This document shows, piece by piece, positions 53,849-62,535 of a stretch of 64,000 nt of DNA. Origin of the DNA: Mycoplana rhizolycopersici (GTDB taxonomy: Bacteria; Pseudomonadota; Alphaproteobacteria; Rhizobiales; Rhizobiaceae); assembly GCF_013378445.1 (NCBI RefSeq), contig NZ_JABXYK010000008.1, positions 186,001-250,000 on the forward strand, given 5' to 3'. Every line of letters starts with the position of its first letter. Positions within the stretch are counted from its first letter, which is position 1. The notes beneath the pieces are model-generated. The model was not told the origin of the DNA. It saw nothing but the letters and a program-made list of their open reading frames with translations, and ran no database searches. Both the position numbers and the translations under genes were made by a program.

Positions 53849-55436
53849 TGCGCCCCTGAAATCTTCGAAGACACCCGCAAACGCCTACGACGCAATCGTC
53901 ATCGGCGCCGGCCATAACGGCCTTGCCGCCGCCGCCAAGCTCGGTCGCAGCGGCCGGAAGGTGCTGGTGCTCGAGGCGGCGAACGCACCGGGGGGCGCGA
54001 CCCGCGGACGCGAGTTCGCCCCGGGCTTCCGTTCCGCCGGCCTCGCCCACCTCGTCAACCGGCTTGATCCCGAGGTCGCCCGCGACCTCGGCCTGACGCT
54101 CACAGCAAAGCCCGGCCATGCCATGCCGACCGCAGTGCTCGACGGCATGAACGAGCCGGCGGTCCTGCGTGGCGCCTATGGCGAGACGATCGATGGGGTG
54201 ACGCCCGAGGAGGCCGCAGCCTTTTCCCGCCTGCGCGACAAGCTGACCTTCCAGGCCGGCATCCTCAAGCGCTTCCTCCGCCGCCCGCCGCCGCAGCTCG
54301 GCGCGATCGGCATCGGCGATGTCTCGACACTCATGGCCGCCGGTATAGGCCTGATACGGAAGGGGCGCGCCGAGGGCCGCGACTTCTTGCGCATGCTGCT
54401 GATGAACGTTGCCGACGTCGCCGACGAATACCTCGACGACGGCCGGCTGAATGGGCTCCTGTCCTTCGACGCCACGCTCGGCATCCATCTGGGGCCTCGC
54501 TCGCCGACCTCGCTGCTCGGGCTCTACTATCGCCTGACCGGCGAAGTCGACGGCAGGGCCGGCGGCCAGTTTATCCCGGAGGGCGGAATGGCCGCCGTGG
54601 CACCCGCCTTCCTCAAGGCCGCCAAGGGTGCCGGCGTCACCGTTCGCTGCGGTGCGCGTGTCGGCCGCATCCTTGCCGATCGCGGCAGTACGCGCGGCGT
54701 CGTACTCACCGACGGCTCGGAACTGACCGCCCCCGTCGTCGTCTCGGCGATCCATCCGCAGGCGACCTTCCTGCATCTGGTCGATCCGGCCGAGACCGGC
54801 ACCGCTTTCCTGCGCGCCATCCGCCATGTCCGCTCCGCCGGAAATGTCGCCAAGCTGGACCTGGCGCTCTCGCGCATGCCGAACTTCACCGGCCTCACCG
54901 GTCGCGACCATGCCGGCCGCATCGTTATCGTCCGTTCGATGACGCATGTGGAAGAAGCCTTCAACCCGGCCAAGTACGGCGAGTTCTCGCAGGACCCGGT
55001 GATGGAGATCGTTCTTCCGAGCCTTGCCGATGCCACGCTCGCGCCCGACGGGGCCTGCACGCTCTCGGCACTCGTGCAATACGCTCCCTACAAGCTGCAG
55101 CAGGGCTGGGAAGCCGGCAAGCCGGCCTTCCTGAAGATCGTGCTCGACATCCTCGAGCATCACGCTCCAGGTCTCGGGCGCACGATCGTCGCGGCCGATC
55201 TCAGCACGCCGATCGACATCGAGGCCGAATACAATCTTCCCGGTGGGCACTGGCACCACGGCGAATTGCAGGCCGACCAGCTGCTGATCAACCGCCCGAC
55301 GGGTGCGGCGTCGGGCTATGCGACGCCGATCGAAGGGCTCTACCTCGCCAGCGCCGGCGCGCATCCCGGCGGCGGCATTTCTGGCCTCGCCGGATGGAAC
55401 GCCGCCCGCCACATCCTTGCCGGAGGCACCCGATGA
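53835..55436 (+). CDS. NAD(P)/FAD-dependent oxidoreductase, COG1233/PYROXD2-like (copy 2)
   Basis: 533 aa, paralogue of the preceding gene product: GAGHNG at residues 24-29, then GGATRGREFAPGF, and a C-terminal LYLASAGAHPGGGISGLAGWNAA. Divergence between the copies is large, so they may form a heteromer or act in sequence. The start lies inside the previous gene and the stop overlaps the GcvT-type gene (ATGA), so all three are translated together. Confidence 0.86.
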   Translation: MTSSDAPLKSSKTPANAYDAIVIGAGHNGLAAAAKLGRSGRKVLVLEAANAPGGATRGREFAPGFRSAGLAHLVNRLDPEVARDLGLTLTAKPGHAMPTAVLDGMNEPAVLRGAYGETIDGVTPEEAAAFSRLRDKLTFQAGILKRFLRRPPPQLGAIGIGDVSTLMAAGIGLIRKGRAEGRDFLRMLLMNVADVADEYLDDGRLNGLLSFDATLGIHLGPRSPTSLLGLYYRLTGEVDGRAGGQFIPEGGMAAVAPAFLKAAKGAGVTVRCGARVGRILADRGSTRGVVLTDGSELTAPVVVSAIHPQATFLHLVDPAETGTAFLRAIRHVRSAGNVAKLDLALSRMPNFTGLTGRDHAGRIVIVRSMTHVEEAFNPAKYGEFSQDPVMEIVLPSLADATLAPDGACTLSALVQYAPYKLQQGWEAGKPAFLKIVLDILEHHAPGLGRTIVAADLSTPIDIEAEYNLPGGHWHHGELQADQLLINRPTGAASGYATPIEGLYLASAGAHPGGGISGLAGWNAARHILAGGTR

Positions 55437-56671
55437 ACGCCCTGACGAAGCCGCTGAATGCCACCGAAGCCCGCCGCACTGCCCGCAACCACATCCTCAC
55501 ACCCCGGCTCGAGACGCCGTTCCATCCACGGCTTGTAGCCCTCGACGAGGTCAACGACTGGTACAATTGGGCCGGCTACAAGGCGCCGCATTCGATCTTC
55601 GACGAGGAGCTGGAATATTTCGCCATCCGCTCCACCGCCGCGCTGTTCGACATCTCGCCGATGGTGAAGTACCGCATCACCGGTTACGACGCCGAGCGCT
55701 ACCTGAACCGGCTGACGCTGCGCGACGTGCGCAAGCTCGGCGTCAATCGCGTGCACTACACCGCTTGGTGCGACGACCACGGCCATGTGCTGGATGACGG
55801 CACGCTCTTCCGGCTCGGCGAGAAGGACTTCCGCCTCTGCTGCCAGGAACGTCACCTGCCCTGGCTGCTGGACAGCGCCTTTGGCTTCGAAGTCGAGATC
55901 TTCGAGGAGACCGACGAGATCGCCGGCCTCGCCCTGCAGGGGCCGACAAGCCATGCGGTGCTGGCCGAGGCGGGCTTTGCCGGCACCGAGCGGCTGAAGC
56001 CGTTCGACATTGCAAGCTTCGCCCATGAAGGCGGGGCGGTCACGATCTCGCGCACCGGCTTCACCGGCGACCTCGGCTACGAGCTGTTCGTCTCCCGCGC
56101 CGCGGCCGTGTCGCTGTGGGACCGGTTGTGGAATGCCGGTGCCGAGCACGGAATCCGCGCCATCGGCTACTCCGCGCTGAACCGCACCCGCATCGAGGCG
56201 GGCTTCATCGTCGCCAATGCCGATTTCGTCACCGCCGAGGCAGCCCTTCGCGCCGACCGTGTCCGGCTGCCTGACGAGATCGGCCTCGACTGGCTGGTCG
56301 ACCCGGACAAGCCGAACTTCAACGGCCGCCGCGCGATCCTCGACGCTCGCCGGAATCAAACTCTGAAGCACATCCTGGTAGGCCTTGAAATCGAAGGCAA
56401 TATTTCGGCCGAACACGCGATCGTCTACCACCGCGGCAAGCGCGAGGCCGGCCTCGTCACCGCCGCCACCTGGTCGCCGACCGCCAAGCGCAACATCGCC
56501 ATCGCCAGCCTGACGCGCCCCTACGGCACGAAGTTCGTCGACGACCTGTGGGTCGAGATCTACGCGATGCGCGAGCTGAGTTACCAGAAGATGATGAAGC
56601 GCGCGAAGATCGTCCCCCGCCCATTCGTGAAGCTGGCGCGGCGGACGGTGACACCGCCGGGGCTGCGATAA
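55433..56671 (+). CDS. GcvT-type aminomethyltransferase family protein
   Basis: 412 aa tetrahydrofolate-binding enzyme of the GcvT/YgfZ fold. LFDISPMVKYRITGYDAERYLNRL is the usual N-terminal segment, GFTGDLGYELFV the central folate-site motif, and the C-terminal barrel begins near residue 315 (LVGLEIEG). Family members move one-carbon units from amines (or DMSP in DmdA) to folate. Here it stands as a separate protein, whereas in the other demethylation block the domain is fused to the FAD enzymes. It is the last gene of the operon and probably captures the methyl or formaldehyde released by its partners. Confidence 0.86.
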   Translation: MNALTKPLNATEARRTARNHILTPRLETPFHPRLVALDEVNDWYNWAGYKAPHSIFDEELEYFAIRSTAALFDISPMVKYRITGYDAERYLNRLTLRDVRKLGVNRVHYTAWCDDHGHVLDDGTLFRLGEKDFRLCCQERHLPWLLDSAFGFEVEIFEETDEIAGLALQGPTSHAVLAEAGFAGTERLKPFDIASFAHEGGAVTISRTGFTGDLGYELFVSRAAAVSLWDRLWNAGAEHGIRAIGYSALNRTRIEAGFIVANADFVTAEAALRADRVRLPDEIGLDWLVDPDKPNFNGRRAILDARRNQTLKHILVGLEIEGNISAEHAIVYHRGKREAGLVTAATWSPTAKRNIAIASLTRPYGTKFVDDLWVEIYAMRELSYQKMMKRAKIVPRPFVKLARRTVTPPGLR

Positions 56672-56718
56672 GGGAATTTGCAGCGGCGTGGGATGTGAGA
56701 TGCAAAGCCGATGCAGGC

Positions 56719-56922
56719 GCCCCTCATCCGCCTGCCGGCACCTTCTCCCCGCAAGCGGGGAGAAGGGCGATTGCTGCAACGTCTCCGGCCCCTATACCGC
56801 CGGTGGCAGCAAGGACAGTCGTGGCCACTGCATTACCGGTCCGCCGGACAGAAAAAGTCAGGCGGCCACAACGTCTCCGCTCCCTCTGCCCGCCTGCGGC
56901 GAGAGGGGCAGGGTGAGGGGCA
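56719..56922. repeat. RIME-like palindromic repeat
   Basis: About 204 bases. The left end (GCCCCTCATCCGCCTGCCGG and the CTTCTCCCCG hairpin) is the same as in the 30058 repeat. The right end has a CTCTGCCCGCCTGCGGCGAGAG hairpin and GGGTGAGGGGCA, like the 20119 element. The middle about 100 bases are unlike the others, a mosaic structure. It follows the GcvT-type gene. Confidence 0.75.
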
Positions 56923-56956
56923 TTTCAATCCACCCACCGTAAACGAGTGGACACTG

Positions 56957-57196
56957 ATGGACGAAGAAACCCTTAAGCAATGGGAACTGATCCGGACACC
57001 CGCAGGCGTCGAATGGTCGGGGCGCGCCCGCTATGCGGCGGCAATGTACTTCTATCAGAAGGGAGCAATGGCTCCCGAGGTGCTGGAGGTCTACCGCATC
57101 TGCTCGCGGCTTGATTCGGAAGATCCGCTGTCGGTGCTGAGACGCTGGAAAATCGGCGAAGACTGGATCGAAAAGGTCGAGACAACGGCCAAATGA
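56957..57196 (+). CDS. Small hypothetical protein
   Basis: 79 aa, mostly helical, rich in charged and aromatic residues: it opens MDEETLKQWELIRTPAG and includes YAAAMYFYQKGAM and LSVLRRWKIGEDWIEKVE. Codon use follows the neighbours and the frame is clean, so I accept it as real, although the ribosome site (GTGGA) is weak. The frame extends upstream into the repeat, which is not coding. Convergent with the TetR gene. I do not recognise the family. Confidence 0.65.
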   Translation: MDEETLKQWELIRTPAGVEWSGRARYAAAMYFYQKGAMAPEVLEVYRICSRLDSEDPLSVLRRWKIGEDWIEKVETTAK

Positions 57197-57264
57197 CCTG
57201 TTGAGCGACCGCAGATAGCCGCCTCAAGGAAGCACGCCCGGCGGGCGCGGCGCGCCCGTCCGAT

Positions 57265-57879
57265 TTACTTCGCCGCCTGAAGGCTGCCGATCAGCCGCCG
57301 CAGCCCTTCCCGCCCTTCGCTGGCCAGATCGAACCGGCGGCCGAACAGCAGCCATTCCGAGCAGATGCCCTTCATCATCCAGCGCAGCGCCGAGGCCGCG
57401 GACTTCGGTGTCCAGCAGGTGCCGAGCTGGCCCTTTTCCGCCGCACGCGCGAATGCCGCCTCCAGCGTCCGCATATGCCCGTCGTCCACGCTCTGCTGCT
57501 TTTCGAGCACCGCAGAGAGCTCGCCGGTATAATCGCAGCGAAGCAGGATCGAAAGGATGCGCTGTCGCTGCTCGTCATTGGCCAGCGTATCCAGCCACTC
57601 CGCCGCGACCCTCTCGATCACCGTCAGAACCTCAGCGTCCTCGGATTCGAGTTCACGCGCGACCATGTCCTCCTGCGGCAGCGGCACCGACTTGTAGAGT
57701 TCCATGAACAGATCGGTCTTGTTGGCAAAATGCCAGTAGATGGCGCCGCGGGTCACGCCAGCGGCATGGGCCACATCCTCCATCGTCGCGTTGGAGACGC
57801 CCTTCTTGAAAAACACCCGTTCGGCCGCGCAGATGATCTGCTGGCGCGTCGCCTCCGCTTCGGCCTTCGTCCGTCGCAT
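57265..57879 (-). CDS. TetR family repressor of the RND operon (AcrR/SmeR-like)
   Basis: 204 aa. The helix-turn-helix is at about residues 31-52 (TMEDVAHAAGVTRGAIYWHF), and the KTDLF that follows is typical of AcrR/TtgR efflux regulators. The ATG at 57879 has AAGGGGAAG four bases upstream. It is the third gene of the adaptor-pump-regulator operon, 49 bases after the pump gene. S. meliloti smeABR has the same order as I recall. It should bind drug-like ligands and repress the promoter near 62400. Confidence 0.86.
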   Translation of the reverse strand: MRRTKAEAEATRQQIICAAERVFFKKGVSNATMEDVAHAAGVTRGAIYWHFANKTDLFMELYKSVPLPQEDMVARELESEDAEVLTVIERVAAEWLDTLANDEQRQRILSILLRCDYTGELSAVLEKQQSVDDGHMRTLEAAFARAAEKGQLGTCWTPKSAASALRWMMKGICSEWLLFGRRFDLASEGREGLRRLIGSLQAAK

Positions 57880-57928
57880 CACACTTCCCCTTGCGGAAAT
57901 GCCCGCCTTGCGGCGGGCATTTCTCTTC

Positions 57929-60900
57929 TCATTCGCCAGCCGCCGGTGCCGCTTCCGCGGCCGGCACTGTCTTCTTCTTTCCATAGCCGAACAGCTTCAT
58001 CACGAAGACGAAGAAGACCGGGACGAAGAAGAGCGCCAGCACCGTCGCGCTGATCATGCCGCCGAGCACGCCGGTACCGATGGCGCGCTGGCTGCCGGAG
58101 CTCGCTCCTGTCGCGATCGCCAGCGGCACCACGCCGAGCGTAAACGCCAGCGACGTCATCAGGATCGGCCGGAAGCGCAGGTGGCATGCCTCAATCGTTG
58201 CATCCATCAACGACTTGCCGTCCTCCATCAGCTCCTTCGCGAACTCGATGATCAGGATCGCGTTCTTCGCCGACAGGCCGATGATGGCGATCAGGCCCAC
58301 CTTGAAGTACACGTCGTTGGGCATGTCGCGCAGGGTCACGGCCACCACCGCGCCGATCACGCCGAGCGGAACGACGAGCATGACGGCAATCGGGATCGAC
58401 CAGCTTTCGTAGAGCGCTGCAAGGCACAGGAACACCAGCAGGCACGAGAGGCCTATAAGGATGGGTGCCTGCGATCCGGACTGGATCTCCTGCAGAGACT
58501 GGCCGGTCCACTCGTAGCCGAAGCCCGGCGGCAGCTGCGCGACAAGCCGCTCCATCTCGGTGATGGCGTCACCGGACGAAAAGCCCGGCTTGGTGTCGCC
58601 GCTGATGCGCACCGATGGGTAGCCGTTATAGCCGACGGTCTGCGTCGGTGCCTTGATCCATTCGACCGTTGCGAACGCCGAGAGGGGAACCATCCCGCCA
58701 TTGGAGTTACGCACGTTGAGGTTCAGGAGGTCGGCGATCTGCATGCGCTTGTTCTCGTCCGCCTGGACGGTCACGCGCTGCATGCGTCCCGCATTCGGGA
58801 AGTCGTTGACGTAGGTCGAGCCGAGGTTGGTCGCGATCGTCGAATTGATCTCGGCGAAAGTCACGCCGAAGGTATTCGCCTTTTCGCGGTCGATCACGAC
58901 GTCCACCTGCGCCGCATCCGGCATGCCCTCGAAGCGGACACCTGCGAGCACCGGACTCTGGGCCGCAAGGCCGAGAAGCTGGTCACGCGCCTGCGACAGC
59001 GCCTGCTGGCCAAGCCCTGCACGGTCCTGCAGGCGGAAGGAGAAGCCGCCCGTGGTGCCGAGACCCTGGATCGGCGGAGGCGAGAGCGCAAAGCTGATCG
59101 CATCCTTGATCTGGCTCATCGCCATGGTGGCCCGCCCCGCGATCGCCTGCGCGGCATTCTCCGGCCCGCGTTCGCTCCAGTCCTTGAGCGTCACGAAGGC
59201 AAGGCCTGCGTTCTGACCGGCACCGAAGAACGAGAAGCCGTTGATCGCCACGATCTTGTCGACCGCCTCTTCCTGACCGAAGATCTTCTCGGTCTGCGCG
59301 ATGACTTCGTCGGTACGGTGCCCCGTCGCTTCCGACGGCAGTTGCATCATGACGATGACGAAGCCCTGGTCTTCGTCGGGGAGGAACGAAGACGGCAGGC
59401 GCATGAACATGTAGCCGAGGCCGACGAGAATCGCGAGATAGATCACCATCACGCGTCCGGCACGGCGTCCGAGCCAGCCCACGCTGCCGCTATAGCTCCG
59501 CGAAGTCTTGTCGAAGCCGCGGTTGAACCAGCCGAAGAAGCCGCGCTTGGCATGATGATGCCCCTTCGGAACCTGTTTCAGGAAGCTGCCGCACAATGCG
59601 GGCGTCAGTGACAGCGCCAGGAAGGCGGAGAACAGGATCGACACCACCATGGTCAGCGAGAACTGCTGGTAGATGACGCCCACCGCGCCGGGGAAGAAGC
59701 CCATCGGGATGAACACCGATGCAAGCACCAGCGTGATGCCGATGACGGCGCCGGTGATCTGCTTCATTGCCTTGCGGGTCGCTTCCTTGGGGGTCAGCCC
59801 CTCTTCCGACATGATGCGCTCGACGTTCTCCACCACGATGATGGCGTCGTCGACGAGAATGCCGATCGCCAGCACCATGGCGAACATGGTGAGCACGTTG
59901 ATCGAGAAGCCCATGGCGAACATCACCGCGCAGGTGCCGAGCAGTGCCACGGGAACGACGAGTGTGGGGATGATCGTGTAGCGTATGTTCTGCAGGAACA
60001 GGAACATCACGAGGAACACCAGACCGACGGCTTCCACGAGCGTGTGCAGAACCTTTTCGATCGACACCTTCACGAAGGGCGACGTGTCGTAGGGGATGGA
60101 GTACTCGAGCCCCGGCGGGAAGAACTGTGACAGTTCCTGCATGCGCGCCTGGATTGCCTCGGAGGTCGCCATGGCGTTGCCCGTCGGCGAGAGCTGCACG
60201 CCGATCGCTGCGGAAGGCTTGCCGTTGAGGCGCGTGCTGAAGGAGTAGCTTTCGCCACCCACTTCGATGCGGGCGACGTCACGCAGGCGTACGGCCGAGC
60301 CGTCCGCATTCGCGCGAAGCACGATCGCGCCGAATTCGTCCGGGCTGGACAGCTGCCCCTTGATGTTCACGGGTGCGGCGATCTGCTGGGTGATCGGGTT
60401 CGGTTGCGCACCGATGCTGCCGGCCGGAATCTGGGCGTTCTGCGCCTCGACCGCCGCCGTTACGTCGGCCGCCGTCATGTTCAGGCCGAGCATCTTGTCG
60501 GGGTCGAGCCAGATACGCATCGAGCGCTGGGTGGCAAAGAGCTGCGCGCGACCGACGCCGGGAACGCGCTGGATTTCGCTCAGAATGTTGCGGTTGAGAT
60601 AGTCGCCGAGACCGATCGCATCCATCGAACCATCGGTCGAGGTCAGCGAGATGATCAGGAGGAAGCCGGAGCCGGCCTCTTCGACCTGTACGCCCTGACG
60701 GCGAACGGAATCCGGCAGCCGCGGTTCGACGCGGCTGATGCGGTTCTGCACGTCGACTGAGGCCTGGCTCGGATCCGTGCCGGGCGCGAAGGTCACGTTG
60801 ATTTCGACCGAACCGGCAGCGCTCGACGTGGATTCGAAGTAAAGCATCCCGTCGACGCCGTTCAGCTCATCCTCGATAAGCTTGGTGACGCTCTGATAAG

Positions 60901-61069
60901 TGTCCTGCGAGGACGCGCCCTGGTAAGTAGTGCTGATCGAGATCTGCGGCGGGGCGACGTCCGGATACTGCGAGATCGGCAGCATCGGAATGGCTATGGC
61001 GCCGGCGAGCATGATGAAGATCGCCACCACCCAGGCAAAGATTGGCCTGTCGATAAAGAAACTTGGCAT
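57929..61069 (-). CDS. RND multidrug efflux pump, inner-membrane subunit (AcrB/MexB-like)
   Basis: 1046 aa, the usual HAE1-type length. The N-terminus is MPSFFIDRPIFAWVVAIFIM. The proton-relay Asp pair is in GILVDDAIIVVENVER at about residue 405, and PISQYPDVAPP marks the start of the porter domain. Twelve membrane helices and two large periplasmic loops are inferred. It works as a trimer with the adaptor encoded just upstream (11-base gap) and an outer-membrane channel encoded elsewhere. Confidence 0.93.
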   Translation of the reverse strand: MPSFFIDRPIFAWVVAIFIMLAGAIAIPMLPISQYPDVAPPQISISTTYQGASSQDTYQSVTKLIEDELNGVDGMLYFESTSSAAGSVEINVTFAPGTDPSQASVDVQNRISRVEPRLPDSVRRQGVQVEEAGSGFLLIISLTSTDGSMDAIGLGDYLNRNILSEIQRVPGVGRAQLFATQRSMRIWLDPDKMLGLNMTAADVTAAVEAQNAQIPAGSIGAQPNPITQQIAAPVNIKGQLSSPDEFGAIVLRANADGSAVRLRDVARIEVGGESYSFSTRLNGKPSAAIGVQLSPTGNAMATSEAIQARMQELSQFFPPGLEYSIPYDTSPFVKVSIEKVLHTLVEAVGLVFLVMFLFLQNIRYTIIPTLVVPVALLGTCAVMFAMGFSINVLTMFAMVLAIGILVDDAIIVVENVERIMSEEGLTPKEATRKAMKQITGAVIGITLVLASVFIPMGFFPGAVGVIYQQFSLTMVVSILFSAFLALSLTPALCGSFLKQVPKGHHHAKRGFFGWFNRGFDKTSRSYSGSVGWLGRRAGRVMVIYLAILVGLGYMFMRLPSSFLPDEDQGFVIVMMQLPSEATGHRTDEVIAQTEKIFGQEEAVDKIVAINGFSFFGAGQNAGLAFVTLKDWSERGPENAAQAIAGRATMAMSQIKDAISFALSPPPIQGLGTTGGFSFRLQDRAGLGQQALSQARDQLLGLAAQSPVLAGVRFEGMPDAAQVDVVIDREKANTFGVTFAEINSTIATNLGSTYVNDFPNAGRMQRVTVQADENKRMQIADLLNLNVRNSNGGMVPLSAFATVEWIKAPTQTVGYNGYPSVRISGDTKPGFSSGDAITEMERLVAQLPPGFGYEWTGQSLQEIQSGSQAPILIGLSCLLVFLCLAALYESWSIPIAVMLVVPLGVIGAVVAVTLRDMPNDVYFKVGLIAIIGLSAKNAILIIEFAKELMEDGKSLMDATIEACHLRFRPILMTSLAFTLGVVPLAIATGASSGSQRAIGTGVLGGMISATVLALFFVPVFFVFVMKLFGYGKKKTVPAAEAAPAAGE

Positions 61070-61080
61070 TATTCAGGCCC

Positions 61081-62337
61081 TCACTTCGCCTGCTCGGTCG
61101 CATCGGCGGCGGGAGCGCCGTCAACGGCACCCGTCTTGTCGGCATCGTCCGCCTTGGGCGCTTCGGCGCCGGCAGCCGGCGCATCCGCACCGGCGGCCGC
61201 GTCTTCCGGCTTCCAGTCAGCCGGAACCACTTCGGCGCCGGGCTGCACCTTCTGGAAGCCCTCGACGATCACCCGCTCGCCGTCCTTGAGACCGTCGGTG
61301 ATGACCCAGCGCGTATCGACCGCGCGGCCGATGCGGACAGGCCGAATCCCGGCCTTGTTGTCGGCGCTGACGACGTAGACGTTGGCGGTGCCGGCGCTGT
61401 CGCGCTGCACGGCCTGCTGGGGAACGAGCACCACGCCCTTTTCGCTGCCCTGTTCGATCTGCACGCGCACGTACATGCCCGGCAGCAGGTCGTTGTCCGG
61501 GTTCGGGAACTCCCCGCGCAGCGTCACCTGCCCCGTCGAGGCATCGACGGCCGCTTCGGAGAAGAGAAGCTTGCCCGGCTGCGGGTAGGCGCTGCCGTCG
61601 TCGAGGAGAAGCCGCACATCGGCGGAGTTGTTCTCGATCAGGTCGCCCTCTTCGAGCGCCTTTCTCAACCGTATCAGGTCGGTCGCCGACTGAGTGAAGT
61701 CCGCATAGACCGGATCGAGCTGCTGGATCGTTGCCAGCGCCTCGGTGCCGGTCGAGCTGACGAGCGCACCCTCGGTGATGAGGGCCCGGCCGATGCGGCC
61801 GCTGATCGGCGCCTTCACATCCGCATATTCGAGGTTCAGCTTCGCCGTTGCGAGCCCTGCTTCGGCGATCGCCACATCCGCGTCGGCCTGGGCAAGCTGG
61901 GCCACGGCGTCGTCATACTGCTGCGCGGAAGCGACGTTCGACTTCTTCAGTTGTTCCTGCCGATCTGCCGATTGGCGCGCCTGCAACTGCACGGCCTTGG
62001 CGCGGCGCAGCGTGGCCTCGGCGCTGTCGACCTGCACCTGGAACGGCTTGGGATCGATGCGGTAGAGGACATCGCCTTCCTTGACGATCGAGCCCTGCTG
62101 GAACACCCGCTCTACGACGATGCCGCTGATCCGCGGCCGCACTTCGGCGGTGCGCGTCGCTGCAATGCGGCCGGGCAGTTCGTTGATGATCGGCACGGTT
62201 TCGGCGGTGGCCGTGATCACTGCCACCTGCGGCGGCGGAAAGCCGCCGGCGCCCTGCGCCTGCTCCTCCTTCTGGCATCCGGCCAGAACGAGAAGGCTGC
62301 TCATCGTTGCAATCACGAAAGGTCTCGTCAAACGCAT
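61081..62337 (-). CDS. RND efflux periplasmic adaptor (AcrA/MexA-like lipoprotein)
   Basis: 418 aa. A lipoprotein leader has its lipobox LAGC at residues 18-21 (Cys21 lipidated). Next come the beta-barrel/lipoyl pieces with PGRIAATRTAEVRPRISG and QGSIVKEGDVLYRIDP, a coiled-coil hairpin (about 95-170), and a C-terminal Ala/Asp-rich tail of about 45 residues that is longer than usual. ATG 62337 has GGAAG five bases upstream; an earlier in-frame GTG does not. First gene of the efflux operon, downstream of the dyad at 62445. Confidence 0.92.
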   Translation of the reverse strand: MRLTRPFVIATMSSLLVLAGCQKEEQAQGAGGFPPPQVAVITATAETVPIINELPGRIAATRTAEVRPRISGIVVERVFQQGSIVKEGDVLYRIDPKPFQVQVDSAEATLRRAKAVQLQARQSADRQEQLKKSNVASAQQYDDAVAQLAQADADVAIAEAGLATAKLNLEYADVKAPISGRIGRALITEGALVSSTGTEALATIQQLDPVYADFTQSATDLIRLRKALEEGDLIENNSADVRLLLDDGSAYPQPGKLLFSEAAVDASTGQVTLRGEFPNPDNDLLPGMYVRVQIEQGSEKGVVLVPQQAVQRDSAGTANVYVVSADNKAGIRPVRIGRAVDTRWVITDGLKDGERVIVEGFQKVQPGAEVVPADWKPEDAAAGADAPAAGAEAPKADDADKTGAVDGAPAADATEQAK

Positions 62338-62444
62338 GGGTTCTTCCACAAAGAGGGGTCGGCGCTGGCCTGACGGTCGAACATACCGCCGGAAGGCCTT
62401 GAAATGATTCGATGCGGAAGGCCGGTAGGCCCCCGCATCGCAGC

Positions 62445-62469
62445 TTTACAGTCAGGTGTGTATGTTAAA
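62445..62469. promoter_or_regulatory. Imperfect dyad upstream of the RND operon, candidate TetR operator
   Basis: A 25-base element with TTTACA at one end and TGTTAAA at the other, AT-richer than the surrounding DNA, about 108 bases before the adaptor start. Its TTTACA-type arms resemble AcrR/TtgR operators. It lies in the 198-base gap between the UgpC-like and adaptor genes. Confidence 0.42.
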
Positions 62470-62535
62470 TGCTGACAAAGCGCAACGCATCTATCGCGCT
62501 GCACAATCCTGATCACGAGTTTGTGATGAGGGTCC

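Noticed and set aside
52229-55436. COG1233 pair as carotenoid desaturases
   Set aside because: No phytoene synthase or other carotenoid gene is near, and the operon partner is a folate one-carbon enzyme.
57243-57257. GC-only inverted repeat after the efflux TetR gene as a terminator
   Set aside because: The loop would be one base and there is no T-tract on the minus strand. I do not call it a terminator.
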